Assembly (NCBI GenBank): GCA_044227095.1
Contig: JBGAFV010000001.1
Coordinates: forward strand, 4,712,001-4,776,000
Direction: 5' to 3'
Length of the DNA stretch: 64,000 nt
Origin: JACMLD01 sp044227095
GTDB taxonomy: Bacteria; Bacteroidota; Bacteroidia; Chitinophagales; Chitinophagaceae
Shown here: one piece after another, positions 1-8,784 of the stretch
How the letters are laid out: the number at the start of each line of letters is the position of its first letter
Position numbering within the stretch: position 1 is the stretch's first letter
The notes under the pieces: generated by a model
What the model was told of the DNA's origin: nothing
Seen by the model: only the letters and a program-made list of their open reading frames with translations
Databases searched by the model: none
Program-made: the position numbers and the translations under genes

Positions 1-1367
1 ATTTCCAGCGGTGTAAGCCCCCATGCTTTATCCTGACCTTCTACTTTTGTGTAGTTGGTCATAGTAATTGTATTGTTCCAGGTAAGATCCTCTCCTTGTG
101 TCCAGCCCAATTCTCCATGAAATTTAAAAGCCTGTACTGAGGTAGAATTAAGGATAATAAAAGTTTTTCCGTCTGTTGAATCATTTACAAACAAAGGCAT
201 ATCCCTGTATTGTACTCCACCAACTTTGGCGCTATAGCTGATATGATCAAGCAAAGAACCTTTTATGCCCGCATAAAATTCCTGCGTTCTTGTATTCATT
301 AAGAAAGTAGGTTGAGCCAGCCACGGATTGATTGAAGAATAACGCTGGTAAGATCCTTTGTCGTAATAACCAACCCAGCCAACCTGAAAGGTGAAGCTTT
401 TATCATTGGTAACGATATCGGCCATTATATTGGGCAGCAAATGGAAACGTTTGTTATCCCAAGAAGGAGTAAGGCCTGCAGAAAGATAAAAGTTTTCATT
501 TTTATACTGAACCGTTGGCGATACGTAATACAAATTGTTCTGAATAGTAGTAGCAGAAACCGGTTTGTAATTGGTAAGATCTGCAGTTAAACCAAGCGTA
601 AAAGAAAATTCATCAAATGTTTTTGTAAGCGGCAGGTTTAGCACCGTGTTGGTTTCTGTAGCCTTGCCATTAAAATTGTTGCCGCTAAACACATCTACTT
701 TTACATTTGGGTTGTAGGTAAGCCCATACTCTGTAGGTTTCATATTGCGCAGGCTAAGCTTTGCATTATAAGTCTGAAACCTTTGCCGTAAAAAATCTTT
801 TGTAAAAGGAAGTGTGGCAGGTTGAAATCCATATAAAAAATAATCTTCGCTTTTAAAACCAATACCACCATTCCATTCAAGATTGGTAGCTGTTCTTACA
901 GTTCCTGCGGCAGATACTGAAGTGTGGTTGTTTTTCTGATAAGGCAAATTGCCTTTTGAAGTATATTCTTTTGCAAAAAGATTGAAAAAAGAATTTTTGC
1001 CATCACCAAAACTAAAACCTGCCTGTACATAAGGTATATGCACATTGCCAACGCCTGCTTTAATATAATTGCTGTACTTCCATGCATTCACAGTATCAAT
1101 TTCAAGCGCAACGGGTTTTAACGGAGCAGGCAAATAACCAAGCAAAAGATTTTGCTGTGGAATGGTATAGCTTAATTTAGGTTTTGATGAATCAACTACC
1201 GGTGAAGCAGCATTGAAATTGATTTTAACGGCTTCCCTCAATACAGGTTTGAAAGAAGAAGTAATATCGATGGTTCTTTTTTTACCGGTTGTATCCTGTG
1301 CAGATACAAGCATAGCTGCAAACATTACAGGTAATAAAAGGAAGGGTATTTTTTTATAGCGGTTCAT
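1..1367 (-). CDS. Outer-membrane beta-barrel protein (3' end outside window)
   Basis: The reading frame runs from an ATG at 1365-1367 off the window start, so only about 455 N-terminal residues are visible. Residues 1-20 form a signal peptide ending in SAQ. The rest is rich in alternating aromatic/polar strands (for example YNAKLSLRNM and FSFTLGLTADL), as expected of an outer-membrane barrel. I do not see a clear TonB plug or carboxypeptidase-like domain, so 'TonB-dependent receptor' would be over-calling. The start lies 50 bases after the stop of the upstream TPR gene on the same strand, so the two are probably one transcript and may work together at the envelope. Substrate unknown. Confidence 0.7.
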   Translation of the reverse strand, partial: MNRYKKIPFLLLPVMFAAMLVSAQDTTGKKRTIDITSSFKPVLREAVKINFNAASPVVDSSKPKLSYTIPQQNLLLGYLPAPLKPVALEIDTVNAWKYSNYIKAGVGNVHIPYVQAGFSFGDGKNSFFNLFAKEYTSKGNLPYQKNNHTSVSAAGTVRTATNLEWNGGIGFKSEDYFLYGFQPATLPFTKDFLRQRFQTYNAKLSLRNMKPTEYGLTYNPNVKVDVFSGNNFNGKATETNTVLNLPLTKTFDEFSFTLGLTADLTNYKPVSATTIQNNLYYVSPTVQYKNENFYLSAGLTPSWDNKRFHLLPNIMADIVTNDKSFTFQVGWVGYYDKGSYQRYSSINPWLAQPTFLMNTRTQEFYAGIKGSLLDHISYSAKVGGVQYRDMPLFVNDSTDGKTFIILNSTSVQAFKFHGELGWTQGEDLTWNNTITMTNYTKVEGQDKAWGLTPLE

Positions 1368-1417
1368 ATTCATTTTTCAATTGTGGTTCAGAGAATTCAT
1401 TGCTTTTAAATACTGTA

Positions 1418-4400
1418 TTATTGGCCACCAGTTTTACTGCTTTGCTTTTCTTCTTCAGTAACCTGTGCAAGCTTGCGTACTGCAGTCTCTTTAAACTCAG
1501 GTATTGTGGCATTGTCTGCTACACTCTGAAAAGTAGCTTTGGCATTGAAATAATCCTTCTCCTTAAAATAAATATCGCCCAGCAACAGGTAGGCTTTGGT
1601 AACCCAGTCTGCATAAGAACCAGATTTATTAATCACTTCAAATGCAGATTTCTCAGCGTCTTTCAATTTGTTTTGCTGGTACTGGCAATTGGCAATTTCA
1701 TAACGTGCCTCTGCGCCATAGGATGATTTGTTTATTGCTGCAGCACTGCGGAAATAAGATATAGCCAGATCACATTGATTAGACGCTTGTGCAGATTTTG
1801 CCAGCACCATATTAGCCAGTACTTTATCATCCGTGCTTGCACCTTTCTGGTTCAATAAATCCTTTGAGTTTTCTGTTGCTTCAGTCCATTTCTTCAGTTC
1901 ATACTGGCTGCGTAATAAACCACGCATCGCTTCCAGTTTGTTTTCCTGGTTAGAAGCAAATTCTTTCAGCCTCGAAAAATATTTTTCCGACTTGTCGTAA
2001 TTCTTAAGATCAAAGAAATTTAAACGTGCGGCCAGCAATAAAGATTTCTCAGCAAATTTATTAGGTGCTTTATCACCAACTGCTTCATATCCTTCTGCAG
2101 CTTTAGGCCAGTTCTTCTGGTTATAATAGATTTCACTTTTATAATACAAAGCATCAACTGCGTTTTTCCCTTCGGGAAATTTTGCCAGGTAATTATCAAA
2201 CCTGGTTAATGCGCCGCTAAAGTTGCCATTGTTAAATTGTATCTCTGCTTCTGCATAAGCCAATGAATCTTCCTGGCTGGAAGATATATCTACGCCCAGG
2301 CCTCTTGCAAAATTGATGTACTCACTGCTTCTTCCATCTTCTACATAAATCACTTTTGCATTGTCAAGTGCTTCTTCTGCTTCCGGAGAATTAGGATACT
2401 GTTTCAGCAATGTATTGTACTGCGCCAATGCTTCTTTATTGTTATTAAGATTATAGTTTGCAATACCAAGCCTTAGCAAGGCTTTTGGTTTTAATGACTC
2501 ATTGGCGGTATTGCTTACCACCTTTTTCAGGTATGGAACAGATTCCCTGAATTTTTCATCAGACAAATATGTAGTAGCAATTTCAAGATTAGCATCGGGC
2601 ACAAGACCAGATGACGGATAAACCCTTTCTATAGTCTGCAGCAATTTAATTTTCTCTGCACCGCTTTTTACTCCCGCAACCATAGATTTTTGAAACAATG
2701 CATAATCACTGGATGGCCAGGAATAGCTAATCACTTTATCATACATTGCCAGCGATTTCGTAAAGTCGCGGTTCATATAATAACAGTCTGCACTGCGCAC
2801 ATAAGCATCCTGTTCTATTGCTGATGAATTTATTTTTGGCGTTCCTGCTACCTGTTCAAAATAAGTAAGTGCCTGTTTGTAATTCTCACGTTTTAGAAAA
2901 GCGTAGCCTAAATTATATTTCGCATTGGTAGGATTTACCTCTCCGTTTACCACTCCAGACTTCAGGTATTCAAAATAAAAACGGATGGCGTCATCAATTT
3001 TATTAAGGCGATAAGCTATTTCTCCTTTCCAGAAATTTACATACGGCAATACGTCCTGGTTATTAGGTGCAGCAAGTGCTTTATCAAGCAATTCATTGGC
3101 ACCAACCAGCAAACCATCGTTTATCATTTCTGTAGCACGGCCGTATAAAATTTTCGGGTATTGCTTTTTTACATTGTCGGAAGGTTTCTGCAAATCCTCT
3201 ACCATAGCAAGCGCATCTTTATAACTATTGCTATTGGCCAGCACATTTACCAGCAATTCTTTTGCTTCCGTATTATAAGATGAATTGGGATAATCTGCCA
3301 GGAACTTTTTCAATTCAGTAAGCGCTACATCCTGGTAACCCAGTTCATAAGAAAGTTTTGCATAATTGTATTTGGATACTTCACGTTGCGTAGGGTTACT
3401 GCTATTAGATGCACAGAATAAGAATGCATTTCTTGCATTTGCTTTCTGGTTTGTTTTGAGGTATGCATCGCCCAGCAAATACATGGCGTTTTGCGCCAAC
3501 GAATCTTCTTTGCCTGACAATTGTTTAAACCCTTCTATTGCTTTGGGATAATTCTGTGTAGCGTAATAAGTAAATGCCAGCTCGTATGTATCTTCTCTTC
3601 TAAGTTTTTTTGAACCGCCTGCATAATTCTCCAGGTAAGGCTGGGCTTTTGCATAATCGCCTTTTTCAAAATAGGCATGGCCAATCAGTTGCCTTAATTG
3701 ACCATCGTATACCTGTCCTCCTTTTTTCAACCTCGATTCTGCATATTCAAGCGCCTTATCTTTTTGCCCGGTATTATACATTATTGTAGCAATATAAAAA
3801 GGCACCACTTTTTCATAACGGCTATCCGTCTCTGTTATTTTAAAAGCTTCCTGCGCATCGCGGAATTTGCCATTGTTAAAAGCAATGAACCCGTAATAAT
3901 AATTTGCGTCTGTATAATTAGGGTCTTTCGGGTTTTTCCTGATTTCATCCAGCAGCGGCATTGCCCTGTCAAACTTTTTAAGGTTGAAATAAGCATAGCC
4001 CTGGTGAAACTTCATGTCGGCAATTTCCTGGTTGCTCAAATGGGCGATGCTTGTTTTTTCATAATTGGCAACGGCCTGGTCAAAATCTTTTTTACGGAAA
4101 TAATATTCTGCAAGGTGAAAATACATCATCTGCACACGGGCTACATTGTCTTCTACCGCTGCATAATCTTTGGCAAGATCAGCTGCTGATGCTTCATTTT
4201 GTTTTAAAGCACATACGATGGTGTAATATTTTATTTCCTGGTAACTGATGGCATTGTTGCTGCGGTCTGCTTCGCGGAGATAAAGATTGAGATCTTTAAA
4301 TAACGGATACGCCAGGCTATATGCACCAGTCTGATAATATTCTTTTGCTTCCTTTAATGTTATCTGCGGATCTGCAATAAAACGGGTTTGCTGTGCTGCA

Positions 4401-4450
4401 GCAAAAAAGAAAGAACCACTAACCAAAACGAGACTAAGAAGTTTCTTCAT
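1418..4450 (-). CDS. Exported tetratricopeptide-repeat protein, 1010 residues
   Basis: Residues 1-20 form a signal peptide ending AAAQ. The remainder is an almost uninterrupted array of TPR-type helix pairs, visible as repeated patterns such as YNLGYAFLKRENYKQALTYF, ALLRLGIANYNLNNNKEALA and YKSEIYYNQKNWPKAAEGYE, up to about residue 990. The C-terminus is short and charged. Such proteins are scaffolds in the Bacteroidota periplasm or at the outer membrane. The gene lies directly upstream of the barrel protein at 1-1367, which suggests it is the periplasmic partner of that barrel. No enzymatic motif is visible. Start chosen because the signal peptide begins at this ATG. Confidence 0.85.
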   Translation of the reverse strand: MKKLLSLVLVSGSFFFAAAQQTRFIADPQITLKEAKEYYQTGAYSLAYPLFKDLNLYLREADRSNNAISYQEIKYYTIVCALKQNEASAADLAKDYAAVEDNVARVQMMYFHLAEYYFRKKDFDQAVANYEKTSIAHLSNQEIADMKFHQGYAYFNLKKFDRAMPLLDEIRKNPKDPNYTDANYYYGFIAFNNGKFRDAQEAFKITETDSRYEKVVPFYIATIMYNTGQKDKALEYAESRLKKGGQVYDGQLRQLIGHAYFEKGDYAKAQPYLENYAGGSKKLRREDTYELAFTYYATQNYPKAIEGFKQLSGKEDSLAQNAMYLLGDAYLKTNQKANARNAFLFCASNSSNPTQREVSKYNYAKLSYELGYQDVALTELKKFLADYPNSSYNTEAKELLVNVLANSNSYKDALAMVEDLQKPSDNVKKQYPKILYGRATEMINDGLLVGANELLDKALAAPNNQDVLPYVNFWKGEIAYRLNKIDDAIRFYFEYLKSGVVNGEVNPTNAKYNLGYAFLKRENYKQALTYFEQVAGTPKINSSAIEQDAYVRSADCYYMNRDFTKSLAMYDKVISYSWPSSDYALFQKSMVAGVKSGAEKIKLLQTIERVYPSSGLVPDANLEIATTYLSDEKFRESVPYLKKVVSNTANESLKPKALLRLGIANYNLNNNKEALAQYNTLLKQYPNSPEAEEALDNAKVIYVEDGRSSEYINFARGLGVDISSSQEDSLAYAEAEIQFNNGNFSGALTRFDNYLAKFPEGKNAVDALYYKSEIYYNQKNWPKAAEGYEAVGDKAPNKFAEKSLLLAARLNFFDLKNYDKSEKYFSRLKEFASNQENKLEAMRGLLRSQYELKKWTEATENSKDLLNQKGASTDDKVLANMVLAKSAQASNQCDLAISYFRSAAAINKSSYGAEARYEIANCQYQQNKLKDAEKSAFEVINKSGSYADWVTKAYLLLGDIYFKEKDYFNAKATFQSVADNATIPEFKETAVRKLAQVTEEEKQSSKTGGQ

Positions 4451-4556
4451 TATAATAGATTAGTTCCGGGGTTTACAACGTGCTAAAGTTTCTAATTATT
4501 TTTCCTTCAACCAAACATCGTTCCAAACACCTGTGGATAAGTACAAGGATTAACAT

Positions 4557-4589
4557 TTTGTTGTAATTCATTGCATCATCTTACTTTTG
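4557..4589 (+). promoter_or_regulatory. Bacteroidota-type promoter for the doxX gene
   Basis: TTTG at 4557-4560 is followed after 21 bases by TACTTTTG at 4582-4589. This matches the known Bacteroidota primary sigma pattern (-33 TTTG, -7 TAnnTTTG, spacing about 17-23). The start codon follows 19 bases after the -7 box, so the leader is very short. Confidence 0.65.
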
Positions 4590-4608
4590 AAAAAATCAAA
4601 AATCACGG

Positions 4609-5019
4609 ATGAAAAAATTCTTATCTATTGCTTATCGCGACTGGGCATTTAATCTTGCAATGTTTATTTTACGTGTATGTGCCGGTGCACTTATTATTCC
4701 TTATGGCTATAAAAAACTTATTCATTTTGCTGATTTAAAAAACAACTTTACCAACTTTATGGGCATTGGCAGCCCGCTTTCCCTCTCACTTGCAATCTTT
4801 GCTGAATTCTTTTGCGGCATGTTTATTATACTGGGATTGTTTACAAGGCTTGCTGCTATTCCATTGATTATTGCAATGAGTGTAGTGGTTATTAGAGTAA
4901 ATCATTGGGATGTTTTTGCCAAAGACGAACATCATGCTGCATTGTTCCTTGCATGCTTCTTTGCAATACTTTTATGCGGCCCGGGCAAAGCGAGTGCAGA
5001 TGGATTAATTAACAAATAA
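4609..5019 (+). CDS. DoxX family membrane protein
   Basis: 136 residues with four predicted transmembrane segments (about 14-34, 56-76, 80-98, 106-126). The pattern RVCAGALIIPYGYKKL in the first helix and the small hydrophobic repeats are typical of the DoxX/DoxD-like family (SURF4 fold). Family members are integral inner-membrane proteins linked to redox or thiol stress in some bacteria, but the reaction is not defined for this type. The length fits the family. The gene is divergent from the TPR gene and has its own promoter-like sequence immediately upstream. Confidence 0.85.
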   Translation: MKKFLSIAYRDWAFNLAMFILRVCAGALIIPYGYKKLIHFADLKNNFTNFMGIGSPLSLSLAIFAEFFCGMFIILGLFTRLAAIPLIIAMSVVVIRVNHWDVFAKDEHHAALFLACFFAILLCGPGKASADGLINK

Positions 5020-5026
5020 TTTAGAC

Positions 5027-5150
5027 AGCTGCGAGCTATAAGCTTTTAGCCATTAGCTGTTAATTTTAAGTTTGAACAAACTTTTATACTGTTTAAAGAA
5101 TAAAAAGAATGAACCACGGCTAATAGCTAGCAGCTAACAGCTAATAGCTT
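5027..5150. repeat. Spacer of inverted AGCTATTAGCT-type word repeats
   Basis: Between doxX and the thioesterase gene, the word AGCTNNNAGCT recurs in one orientation at 5027-5063 and in the other at 5118-5150. For example AGCCATTAGCTGTTAA at 5048-5063 is nearly the inverse of CTAACAGCTAATAGCT at 5134-5149. The two blocks can pair into a long imperfect hairpin. No coding potential. The same word occurs once more at 21613-21640 after parE. Confidence 0.6.
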
Positions 5151-5169
5151 TCTTCATAAAAACAACATT

Positions 5170-5580
5170 ATGTTTGAATCAACAACGCAAGTAAGGGTCA
5201 GGTATGCTGAAACAGACCAGATGGATGTGGTTTATCATGGCAACTATGCACAATATTTTGAAGTAGCCCGTGCCGAAGCCATACGCAAACTTGGTTTTAC
5301 TTATAAAAATATGGAAGCATTGGGCACTTATATGCCTATTGTTGAATTGCAATGCAAGTATCTTCGTCCGGCGCATTACGACGAGTTGCTGAGTGTTAAA
5401 GTAATATTAAGGGAGCTTCCCAAAGATCACCGTATAGAGTTCCTTCACGAAGTATACAACGAAGCTGGCAATTTGCTTACTACCGGTAAAGTAGTATTGT
5501 ATTTTATAGATTCGCACAGCAAAGAAAAAACAACAATGCCTAAAGAACTTTTAGATAAACTAAGCCCTTACTTTGAATAA
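5170..5580 (+). CDS. Acyl-CoA thioesterase, hotdog fold (YbgC/FadM type)
   Basis: 136 residues forming one hotdog domain of the 4-hydroxybenzoyl-CoA thioesterase family. The signature YAETDQMDVVYHGNYAQYFE at about residues 13-32 carries the catalytic Asp (in TDQMDVVYH) and the conserved Tyr/His. Members hydrolyse acyl-CoA thioesters in the cytoplasm; in Gram-negatives YbgC sits with Tol-Pal, but no tol gene is nearby here, so the physiological substrate is open. Length is normal for the family. It follows doxX on the same strand, but the spacer between them is filled with inverted repeats, so separate transcription is possible. Confidence 0.88.
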   Translation: MFESTTQVRVRYAETDQMDVVYHGNYAQYFEVARAEAIRKLGFTYKNMEALGTYMPIVELQCKYLRPAHYDELLSVKVILRELPKDHRIEFLHEVYNEAGNLLTTGKVVLYFIDSHSKEKTTMPKELLDKLSPYFE

Positions 5581-6116
5581 TAGAAAGCAAAAAATTAAAA
5601 CAGCAATTAATAACCGTTAATACATAATTGTGAAACGCAATTAATGCTGATTTTTATTTTTTTTACCCGGCATTAGCATTACTATTAAGCATTCTTGCGT
5701 CGCACACTTTTACTGCAAATTTTTATTCAGCGCTTCCATAGTTCGTTCCCTTGCGGATAGTTTTTGCGTTATTTCTTGTCCCTCCAAACGAGACGGAGGC
5801 AATAAGCCAGTACATAATTATATTCCCTTATTTTTTCTGCCCAGCTTATAGTAATAACCCCGTGCCTTTAAGCCGAAGGTGTCCTATTTTCTTATAATTG
5901 GCTTTACCCAAACATTTTGGCTAACGCCGTGATTAATTTATGTTGCGGCCCGGCCTAAAAGCACGGGGTTATTCAACCATCTTAAGTTGATTGGCAATAA
6001 AGTGAATTTTGTACGATGGTTTGTATCCACACAAACCATAATTCTCTTTGACTGGTTTTATCAACAGACCATCCTAAGACATTACAAAGTGTTCTGATTT
6101 GTCTTAATTTTATAAC
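5581..6116. other. 536-base non-coding spacer with repeat sequences
   Basis: No plausible gene on either strand. The spacer holds a 28-base sequence at 5688-5715 that recurs with 22 of 28 identical bases at 35163-35190, a small CCTCC/GGAGG hairpin near 5790-5810, and a complete 121-bp palindromic element at 5853-5973. The sequence after 5973 up to the cbpA start has no feature I can name; its promoter is presumably in the last 100 bases. Confidence 0.6.
5853..5973. repeat. 121-bp palindromic MITE-like element, copy 1
   Basis: The terminal arms 5853-5875 and 5951-5973 are inverted repeats matching at 21 of 23 positions; both contain the word for ACCCCGTGCCTTTA or its complement. A weaker nested stem lies at 5900-5909 and 5919-5928. 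There is no open frame inside. Copy 2 at 8993-9113 has the same length and the same nested layout, showing this is a dispersed element and not a gene-specific terminator. Confidence 0.75.
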
Positions 6117-7013
6117 ATGGCATTTATAGATTATTACGAAACACTGGGGCTTTCAAAAACTGCAAGCGCAGAAGATATAAAAATAGCTTACCGCAAACTT
6201 GCACGCAAGCACCACCCAGATTTAAATCCTAACGATAAGGAAGCACATAAAAAATTTCAGCAGATAAATGAAGCCAACGAAGTATTAAGTGATCCTGAAA
6301 AAAGAAAAAAATATGACCAGTACGGAAAAGACTGGCAACACGCCGAACAGTTTGAAAACGCAAGGCAACAATCCGGTGGCACTTATAATCCTTATAATAA
6401 TACTGGCCAAAGCGCAGGTGGTTTTGAAGACGAAGATTTCTCATCTTTCTTCTCTTCTATGTTTGGTGGCGGTGCAGGCGGCAATCGCGGGAAACAAGGG
6501 AAATATAAGGGGCAGGATTATAATGCAGAATTACAACTAAGCTTGCATGATGCTTATACAACTCATCAGCAAACACTAACTGTAAATGGCAAAAACGTAA
6601 GGATTACCATTCCTGCAGGAGTTGAAAACGGGCAAGTAATAAAACTGAAAGGTTATGGTGCGCCGGGCACAAATGGTGGTCCGTCGGGCGATTTGTACAT
6701 TACATTTAATATACCCAATGATGCAAAAATGAAAAGGGCCGGCAATGATATTTTTATGACCGCCGATATTGATTTGTATACGGCAGTGTTGGGTGGAGAA
6801 ACAACCATTGAAACTTTATCAGGAAAACTGAAACTTAAAATAACGCCAGGCACACAAAACGGAACGCAGGTAAGATTGAAAGGAAAAGGCTTTCCTGTAT
6901 ATAAGACCGAAGGCAGTTTTGGAGATTTGTTTGTAAGCTTCAATGTAAAACTTCCGGTAAACCTTACAGAAAAACAAAAAGAACTTTTTACACAACTGGC
7001 GGCGCTTAAATAA
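6117..7013 (+). CDS. cbpA: DnaJ-class co-chaperone, CbpA type
   Basis: 298 residues. An N-terminal J domain (about 5-70) carries the HPD triad at 33-35, which stimulates Hsp70 ATPase activity. A Gly/Phe-rich linker (about 85-140) follows, then the two beta-sandwich substrate-binding domains of DnaJ C-terminus (about 140-290). The cysteine-rich zinc domain of true DnaJ is absent, which places it with CbpA. The next gene, cbpM, encodes the dedicated CbpA modulator, which independently supports the assignment. The ATG opens directly with the J domain. No hsp70 gene is nearby, so it must use DnaK encoded elsewhere. Confidence 0.92.
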   Translation: MAFIDYYETLGLSKTASAEDIKIAYRKLARKHHPDLNPNDKEAHKKFQQINEANEVLSDPEKRKKYDQYGKDWQHAEQFENARQQSGGTYNPYNNTGQSAGGFEDEDFSSFFSSMFGGGAGGNRGKQGKYKGQDYNAELQLSLHDAYTTHQQTLTVNGKNVRITIPAGVENGQVIKLKGYGAPGTNGGPSGDLYITFNIPNDAKMKRAGNDIFMTADIDLYTAVLGGETTIETLSGKLKLKITPGTQNGTQVRLKGKGFPVYKTEGSFGDLFVSFNVKLPVNLTEKQKELFTQLAALK

Positions 7014-7015
7014 TA

Positions 7016-7333
7016 ATGATGCGTATGGAAAACAATGAACTTATATCCGTGTATGGTTTTTGTGTAACACACAAAATTGAAACTTCTTTTATTGAATCGC
7101 TGCAGCTATATGGATTGGTAGAAATAAAAACCATTGAAAAGGAATTGTATTTTAAGGAAAGCCAGCTTGAAGAAATAGAAAAAATGGTGCGCATGCATTA
7201 CGACCTTGATATTAATTTTGAAGGTATAGAAGCCATTGGTCATCTTTTGCAGAAATTAAAAGAAATACAAAACCGCAATTTACAATTGCAGAACCGGCTA
7301 AACCTATACGAAAACGAAAGCAATAACCAATAA
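7016..7333 (+). CDS. cbpM: CbpA modulator, MerR-like (CbpM family)
   Basis: 105 residues. The N-terminal half has a MerR-like winged-helix pattern (ISVYGFCVTHKIETSFIESL, then a segment with LYFKESQLEEIEKM) and the C-terminal third is a coiled coil (LLQKLKEIQNRNLQLQNRL). This is the CbpM architecture; in E. coli CbpM binds the J domain of CbpA and blocks its co-chaperone and DNA-binding activity. It starts 2 bases after the cbpA stop. Three in-frame ATGs (7016, 7019, 7025) make the exact start uncertain by a few residues. Its TAA overlaps the next ATG by one base. Confidence 0.87.
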   Translation: MMRMENNELISVYGFCVTHKIETSFIESLQLYGLVEIKTIEKELYFKESQLEEIEKMVRMHYDLDINFEGIEAIGHLLQKLKEIQNRNLQLQNRLNLYENESNNQ

Positions 7334-8277
7334 TGGAAGATCATCACGGGCATGCGCACAATCATTCCAATCATCAGCATCACCATGATCATTCAGTTGC
7401 ATTAACCAGTGTAAACACAGCATTTATTATTGGCATCTCTTTAAATTTTCTTTTTGTAATAATAGAAGTTATTGCAGGCCTTGTTTATCATTCCCTCTCC
7501 TTACTTTCTGATGCTGGTCATAACCTTGCCGACGTGGCGGCACTGGCACTTTCATTGCTGGCGTTTAAGCTGATGAAAGTAAAATCGAGCAAGACTTATA
7601 CTTATGGCTACCGCAAAACATCGGTGCTGGTAGCATTCTTCAATTCTATTGTACTGGTTCTTTCTATAGGCGCTATTTTATATGAAGCGGTACAACGTTT
7701 TTTTCATCCGCAGGAAGTGAAAGGCGGCATCATTGCAATAATAGCAGCCATCGGCATTGTAATAAATGGATCTACAGCGCTTTTATTTACCCGCGACAAA
7801 GAAAAAGACATGAACGTAAAAAGTGCTTACCTGCATTTAATGAGTGATGCCATTGTATCGCTGGGCATTGTTATTGGTGGAATTCTTATTATTTATACCG
7901 GCTGGTTTTGGATAGACAGTGTATTAAGCATCATCATTGCTATAATTATTTTGTTTAGTACATGGCGCCTGCTGAAAGACAGCCTGCGTTTATCGCTTGA
8001 TGGCGTTCCTGTTGGTATACAGCTTGACGAAGTAAAAGCTGTGGCCATGAAAGTTGCTGGTGTAAAGGATTTCCATCATGTGCATATATGGGCCATTAGC
8101 ACCACAGAAAATGCATTAACTGCTCACCTGGTATTATCTTTAAACACCAGTTCAGAAGAAGAAAGAAAAATAAAACAGCACATCAAACACGAACTGCTGC
8201 ATAAAAACATTCAGCATGCAACACTTGAAACAGAAAGAGAGAATGAGAATTGTGAAGAAGAAGAGCACAAGGTATAA
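7333..8277 (+). CDS. Cation diffusion facilitator metal exporter (CzcD/ZitB type)
   Basis: 314 residues. A His-rich N-terminus (ten His within residues 4-20) is followed by six transmembrane helices. The metal site residues are visible as HNLAD in helix 2 (about 63-67) and HLMSD in helix 5 (about 167-171), followed by a cytoplasmic ferredoxin-like domain with HHVHIWAI. These are the hallmarks of zinc-exporting CDF proteins, which use proton antiport in the inner membrane. The gene is translationally coupled to cbpM by a TAATG overlap, so co-chaperone and metal export are made from one transcript. Its end touches the convergent gene at 8278. Confidence 0.92.
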   Translation: MEDHHGHAHNHSNHQHHHDHSVALTSVNTAFIIGISLNFLFVIIEVIAGLVYHSLSLLSDAGHNLADVAALALSLLAFKLMKVKSSKTYTYGYRKTSVLVAFFNSIVLVLSIGAILYEAVQRFFHPQEVKGGIIAIIAAIGIVINGSTALLFTRDKEKDMNVKSAYLHLMSDAIVSLGIVIGGILIIYTGWFWIDSVLSIIIAIIILFSTWRLLKDSLRLSLDGVPVGIQLDEVKAVAMKVAGVKDFHHVHIWAISTTENALTAHLVLSLNTSSEEERKIKQHIKHELLHKNIQHATLETERENENCEEEEHKV

Positions 8278-8784
8278 TTATATTTTTTTGAACTCGCCTC
8301 TGAAGTTTTTTTGTTGAGTAAATACAGTTATACCTAATAATTTCCAATCCAACCGCCCAGAGACGATATAATAAAAACTGTCATTCTTTGCAGTTAATAA
8401 TATGTTCTGCGGTATCCAATCATTACCGCCAACAATTCCTGTTATTTGTGTAGATGCTTTTAATGGTTCCTGCACCAGCCTGTTTTTATCGCTTAAGGAA
8501 GTCACATCCAGCTGTATGTTGAAAACCGGATTATTTTCAATAGCAATAAAATACCCGCTACGAAACCATCTAACACTATCTGCAGTTTTAAAATTCCAGG
8601 TTTTTGTTTGTAAGTTATTATTGCTTTTAACAGGCTTACAAATTATTGTAATGATGATTAAAACAATAGTTATCGCACCGATTGACCCTGCTTTTATATA
8701 TGCAACTTTCGTAAGCCGATAAATAATGTATAAAACAAAGAAACCAAGGCAAGTATTTAAAAGCATCCAAAGAATGTAATTCAT
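8278..8784 (-). CDS. Hypothetical protein with two N-terminal transmembrane helices
   Basis: 168 residues. Hydrophobic stretches at about 3-23 and 32-50 are followed by a soluble, beta-rich domain of about 115 residues containing WNFKTADSVRWFRSGYF and SFYYIVSGRLDW. I do not recognise the family. The topology suggests a membrane-anchored protein with a C-terminal periplasmic domain. The frame is intact and its stop is adjacent to the convergent CDF stop with no spacer, an arrangement usual for real genes. Upstream lies a spacer with a palindromic element. Confidence 0.6.
   Translation of the reverse strand: MNYILWMLLNTCLGFFVLYIIYRLTKVAYIKAGSIGAITIVLIIITIICKPVKSNNNLQTKTWNFKTADSVRWFRSGYFIAIENNPVFNIQLDVTSLSDKNRLVQEPLKASTQITGIVGGNDWIPQNILLTAKNDSFYYIVSGRLDWKLLGITVFTQQKNFRGEFKKI

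Noticed and set aside
3698..4189. 163-codon open frame on the plus strand
   Set aside because: It lies wholly inside the TPR gene on the opposite strand, with Cys/Phe/Ile-rich composition typical of reverse-strand shadows.
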